A stretch of DNA of 64,000 bases from contig NZ_JAUSSZ010000001.1 in the NCBI RefSeq assembly GCF_030812595.1, positions 664,214 to 728,213 of the forward strand, given 5' to 3'. The DNA comes from Arthrobacter bambusae (GTDB lineage Bacteria > Actinomycetota > Actinomycetes > Actinomycetales > Micrococcaceae). The notes under the pieces were generated by a model. It was not told the DNA's origin and did not search any database. It saw only the letters and a program-made list of their open reading frames with translations. Positions 61,728 through 64,000 of the stretch are shown here, in pieces. Each line of letters starts with the position of its first letter. The first letter of the stretch is position 1. Made by a program: the position numbers and the translations under genes.

Positions 61728-63833
61728 ATGACTGAAGTAGTGGACCGCACCTCCTCCAGCCGGGCGTCCGCCAGGTCGGCTGCACCTGCACAGCCTGATT
61801 CGTCCTCCCCTGCGGTGGACGTAGCGGCGCTTGGGGAACTGCTGCTCGGCAAGTGGGCCCACATCCGACACACGGCGCGCGAGCTCGCCGGCCGCCCTGA
61901 GGTACACAAGATCGAAGGATTGACGCATACCGAGCACCGCAAGCGGGTATTCGGGCAGCTGAAGTACCTCGTGGACAACAACGCGGTGCACCGGGCGTTC
62001 CCTTCGAGCTTGGGCGGCTCGGATGACCACGGAGGCAACATCGCCGGCTTCGAGGAGCTCGTCACTGCCGATCCTTCCCTTCAGATCAAGGCCGGTGTCC
62101 AATGGGGCCTCTTCGGCGCAGCGGTGATGCACCTTGGCACGGAGGAGCACCAGAACACATGGCTGCCCGGGATCATGGACCTGGAGATACCCGGCTGCTT
62201 CGCCATGACCGAAACCGGACACGGCTCCGATGTTGCGAGCATTGCCACCACGGCCACCTATGACGAGGCCACGCAGGAGTTCGTCATCAACACCCCGTTC
62301 CGTGCAGCGTGGAAGGACTACATCGGCAACGCAGCCGAGGACGGCTTGGCCGCCGTCGTGTTCGCCCAACTGGTGACCCGCAACGTGAACCATGGCGTCC
62401 ACGCGTTCTACGTTCAGCTGAGGGACCCGGACACCAAAGAGTTCCTGCCGGGAATCGGCGGCGAGGACGACGGTATCAAAGGCGGTCTCAACGGCATCGA
62501 CAACGGCCGGCTGCACTTCACCGATGTCCGCATTCCCCGCACCAACCTGCTCAACCGCTACGGCAACGTCTCGCCCGAGGGCGAGTATTCCTCGCCCATC
62601 GCCAGCCCTGGACGACGATTCTTCACGATGCTTGGCACCTTGGTACAGGGCCGGGTTTCCCTCGACGGCGCCGCAGTCGCCGCAAGCAAGGTGGCCCTCA
62701 CGAGCGCCATCCGCTACGCCGTCGAGCGGCGCCAGTTCAACGCCTCTTCCGCTACTGACGAGGAAGTGCTGCTGGACTACCAGCGGCACCAGCGCCGCTT
62801 GTTCACCCGGCTAGCCACCACCTTCGCGGCGAGCTTCGCGCACGAGAAGCTGCTTGAAAAGTTCGACGACGTCTTCTCCGGCCGGCACGACACCGACGCC
62901 GACCGCCAGGACCTCGAGACCCTCGCCGCGGCCCTCAAGCCCCTGAGCACCTGGCATGCCCTCGACACGCTGCAAGAGTGCCGCGAGGCGTGTGGCGGCG
63001 CTGGATTCCTCATCGAGAACCGGTTCGCCTCGCTCCGCGCGGACCTGGACGTCTATGCCACGTTCGAGGGCGACAACACCGTGCTCCTCCAGCTCGTCGC
63101 AAAGCGCCTCCTGGCCGACTACGCCAAGGAATTCCGCAATGTCGGCTTTGGCGTGCTCGCCCGTTTCGTGGCGGCACAGGCTGCCGACGTCGCCATCAAC
63201 CGGACCGGCCTGCGTCAAGTGGCGCAATTCGTGGCAGACACGGGATCAGTCCAGAAGGCCGCTTTGGCCTTGCGGGACGAAGAGGGCCAGCGCACGCTCC
63301 TGACAGACCGGGTGCAGTCGATGGTGGCGGAGGTGGGTTCTGCGCTCAAGGGGGCAAACAAGCTTCCACAGCACCAAGGCGCCGCACTGTTCAACCAGCA
63401 TCAGGACGATTTGATTGAAGCCGCCCAGGCCCACGCCGAACTCCTCCAATGGGAAGCGTTCACGGAAGCCCTCGGCAAGATCAGCGATCCGGGCACCTTG
63501 CGCGTCATGACCTGGCTTCGGGACCTGTTCGGGCTCTCGCTCATCGAAAAGCACTTGTCCTGGTACCTCATGAACGGCCGCCTATCCATGCAGCGCGGAC
63601 GAACCGTAGGGGCATACATCAACAGGCTTCTCGTCAAGATCCGTCCCCACGCCCTGGACCTCGTCGATTCCTTCGGCTACGGTCCGGAGCACTTGCGGGC
63701 GACCGTCGCCTCGGGTGCGGAAAAGGAACGGCAGGACGAGGCCCGCGGCTACTTCCAGGCGCAACGGGCAAGCGGCAACGCGCCCGCGGAGGAGAAAAGC
63801 CTCCTCGCCTTGAAGGCGAGAAAATCCAGATAG
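61728..63833 (+). CDS. Acyl-CoA oxidase/dehydrogenase-like enzyme
   Basis: 701 residues from ATG 61728 (AAGAAGGAATC upstream). Features: CFAMTETGHGSDVASIATTA (flavin/substrate loop), FTDVRIPRTNLLNRYG, ECREACGGAGFLIENRF, and VYATFEGDNTVLLQLVAK with likely catalytic Glu. The long C-terminus beyond residue 430 is typical of peroxisomal-type acyl-CoA oxidases; bacterial homologues may use other acceptors. Follows TetR with 56 bases between. Confidence 0.85.
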   Translation: MTEVVDRTSSSRASARSAAPAQPDSSSPAVDVAALGELLLGKWAHIRHTARELAGRPEVHKIEGLTHTEHRKRVFGQLKYLVDNNAVHRAFPSSLGGSDDHGGNIAGFEELVTADPSLQIKAGVQWGLFGAAVMHLGTEEHQNTWLPGIMDLEIPGCFAMTETGHGSDVASIATTATYDEATQEFVINTPFRAAWKDYIGNAAEDGLAAVVFAQLVTRNVNHGVHAFYVQLRDPDTKEFLPGIGGEDDGIKGGLNGIDNGRLHFTDVRIPRTNLLNRYGNVSPEGEYSSPIASPGRRFFTMLGTLVQGRVSLDGAAVAASKVALTSAIRYAVERRQFNASSATDEEVLLDYQRHQRRLFTRLATTFAASFAHEKLLEKFDDVFSGRHDTDADRQDLETLAAALKPLSTWHALDTLQECREACGGAGFLIENRFASLRADLDVYATFEGDNTVLLQLVAKRLLADYAKEFRNVGFGVLARFVAAQAADVAINRTGLRQVAQFVADTGSVQKAALALRDEEGQRTLLTDRVQSMVAEVGSALKGANKLPQHQGAALFNQHQDDLIEAAQAHAELLQWEAFTEALGKISDPGTLRVMTWLRDLFGLSLIEKHLSWYLMNGRLSMQRGRTVGAYINRLLVKIRPHALDLVDSFGYGPEHLRATVASGAEKERQDEARGYFQAQRASGNAPAEEKSLLALKARKSR

Positions 63834-63879
63834 CATCGTGCCGTGACCGGTAGGTGAACATCTGCCGGATCCTTTAGCG

Positions 63880-64000
63880 ACGACGGCGCCGCGCCCCCCC
63901 GGGGGGGGGGGGCCCGCCGGGGGTTTTTTACAACAACAACCCCGGGGGGCGGGGTCGGGGGGCGGAGGCAAACAAATAGAAAAAAAGGTGTTTTTTGGTT
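63880..64000. other. Low-complexity, probably unreliable contig-end sequence
   Basis: After the last gene the sequence turns into homopolymer runs (C7, G12, T6, A7 and so on) with no resemblance to the codon use or composition of the rest. This is typical of poor-quality read ends at a contig edge. Confidence 0.7.

Overview
The window is a high-GC actinobacterial chromosome segment that fits Arthrobacter sensu lato (Micrococcaceae). The evidence is a complete Pup-proteasome locus, mshC for mycothiol synthesis, rbpA beside a polyprenol-phosphate mannosyltransferase, a fused PafB-PafC regulator, many start codons lying just after a TANNNT-like -10 element, and a lactococcin-972-type bacteriocin. 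No species-level marker is visible.

Positions 1-14500 are accessory. They begin with the start of a MarR-type regulator, a PhzF-family gene broken by an amber codon and a large internal deletion, small hypothetical genes, and another gene split by an in-frame TAG. From 3106 to 9439 lie two homologous but diverged three-gene modules, facing away from each other. Each encodes a tyrosine recombinase with all catalytic residues, a small helix-turn-helix protein, and a cysteine-rich recombinase-like protein that appears to have lost the catalytic residues. The 477-bp region between them carries four copies of a 13-bp operator-like palindrome (TGCAT-N3-ATGCA) and one copy of a dyad with a conserved 16-nt centre. 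The same dyad recurs three times about 4 kb away in a 138/139-bp tandem repeat beyond an LRR-like gene. I consider these recombinase modules and dyads the most likely undescribed mobile system here. A bacteriocin operon (peptide, large immunity/export membrane protein, ABC ATPase) follows on the minus strand.

Positions 14500-22500 hold a large surface protein with a class-F-like sortase, a two-gene unit of unknown function whose upstream region closely matches that of the bacteriocin gene, and a phenolic-lipid-type operon (type III polyketide synthase, methyltransferase, flavin hydroxylase).

Positions 22500-56700 are mostly conserved core genes: peptide deformylase, an S9 peptidase, RlmA-like methyltransferase, NfeD plus SPFH protein, RbpA, dolichol-phosphate-mannose-type synthase, amidohydrolase, HelY-type helicase, TatC/TatA, PafBC, two FKBP isomerases, PafA, PrcA, PrcB, Pup, Dop, Arc, TrmI, a site-2 protease, a HAD phosphatase, PAC2 protein, MshC, UppP, an aldo/keto reductase, small conserved proteins, an acyl-CoA dehydrogenase and an M20 peptidase. 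Together these cover pupylation and degradation of proteins, their transcriptional response to DNA damage, Tat export, tRNA methylation, mycothiol and cell-wall lipid recycling.

Positions 56900-63833 hold tRNA-Leu(GAG) and a fatty-acid module: MaoC-like hydratase, FabG4-like reductase and thiolase on one strand, a TetR regulator and an acyl-CoA oxidase-like enzyme on the other, with a 31-bp dyad operator between them. The last ~120 bases look like low-quality contig-end sequence.
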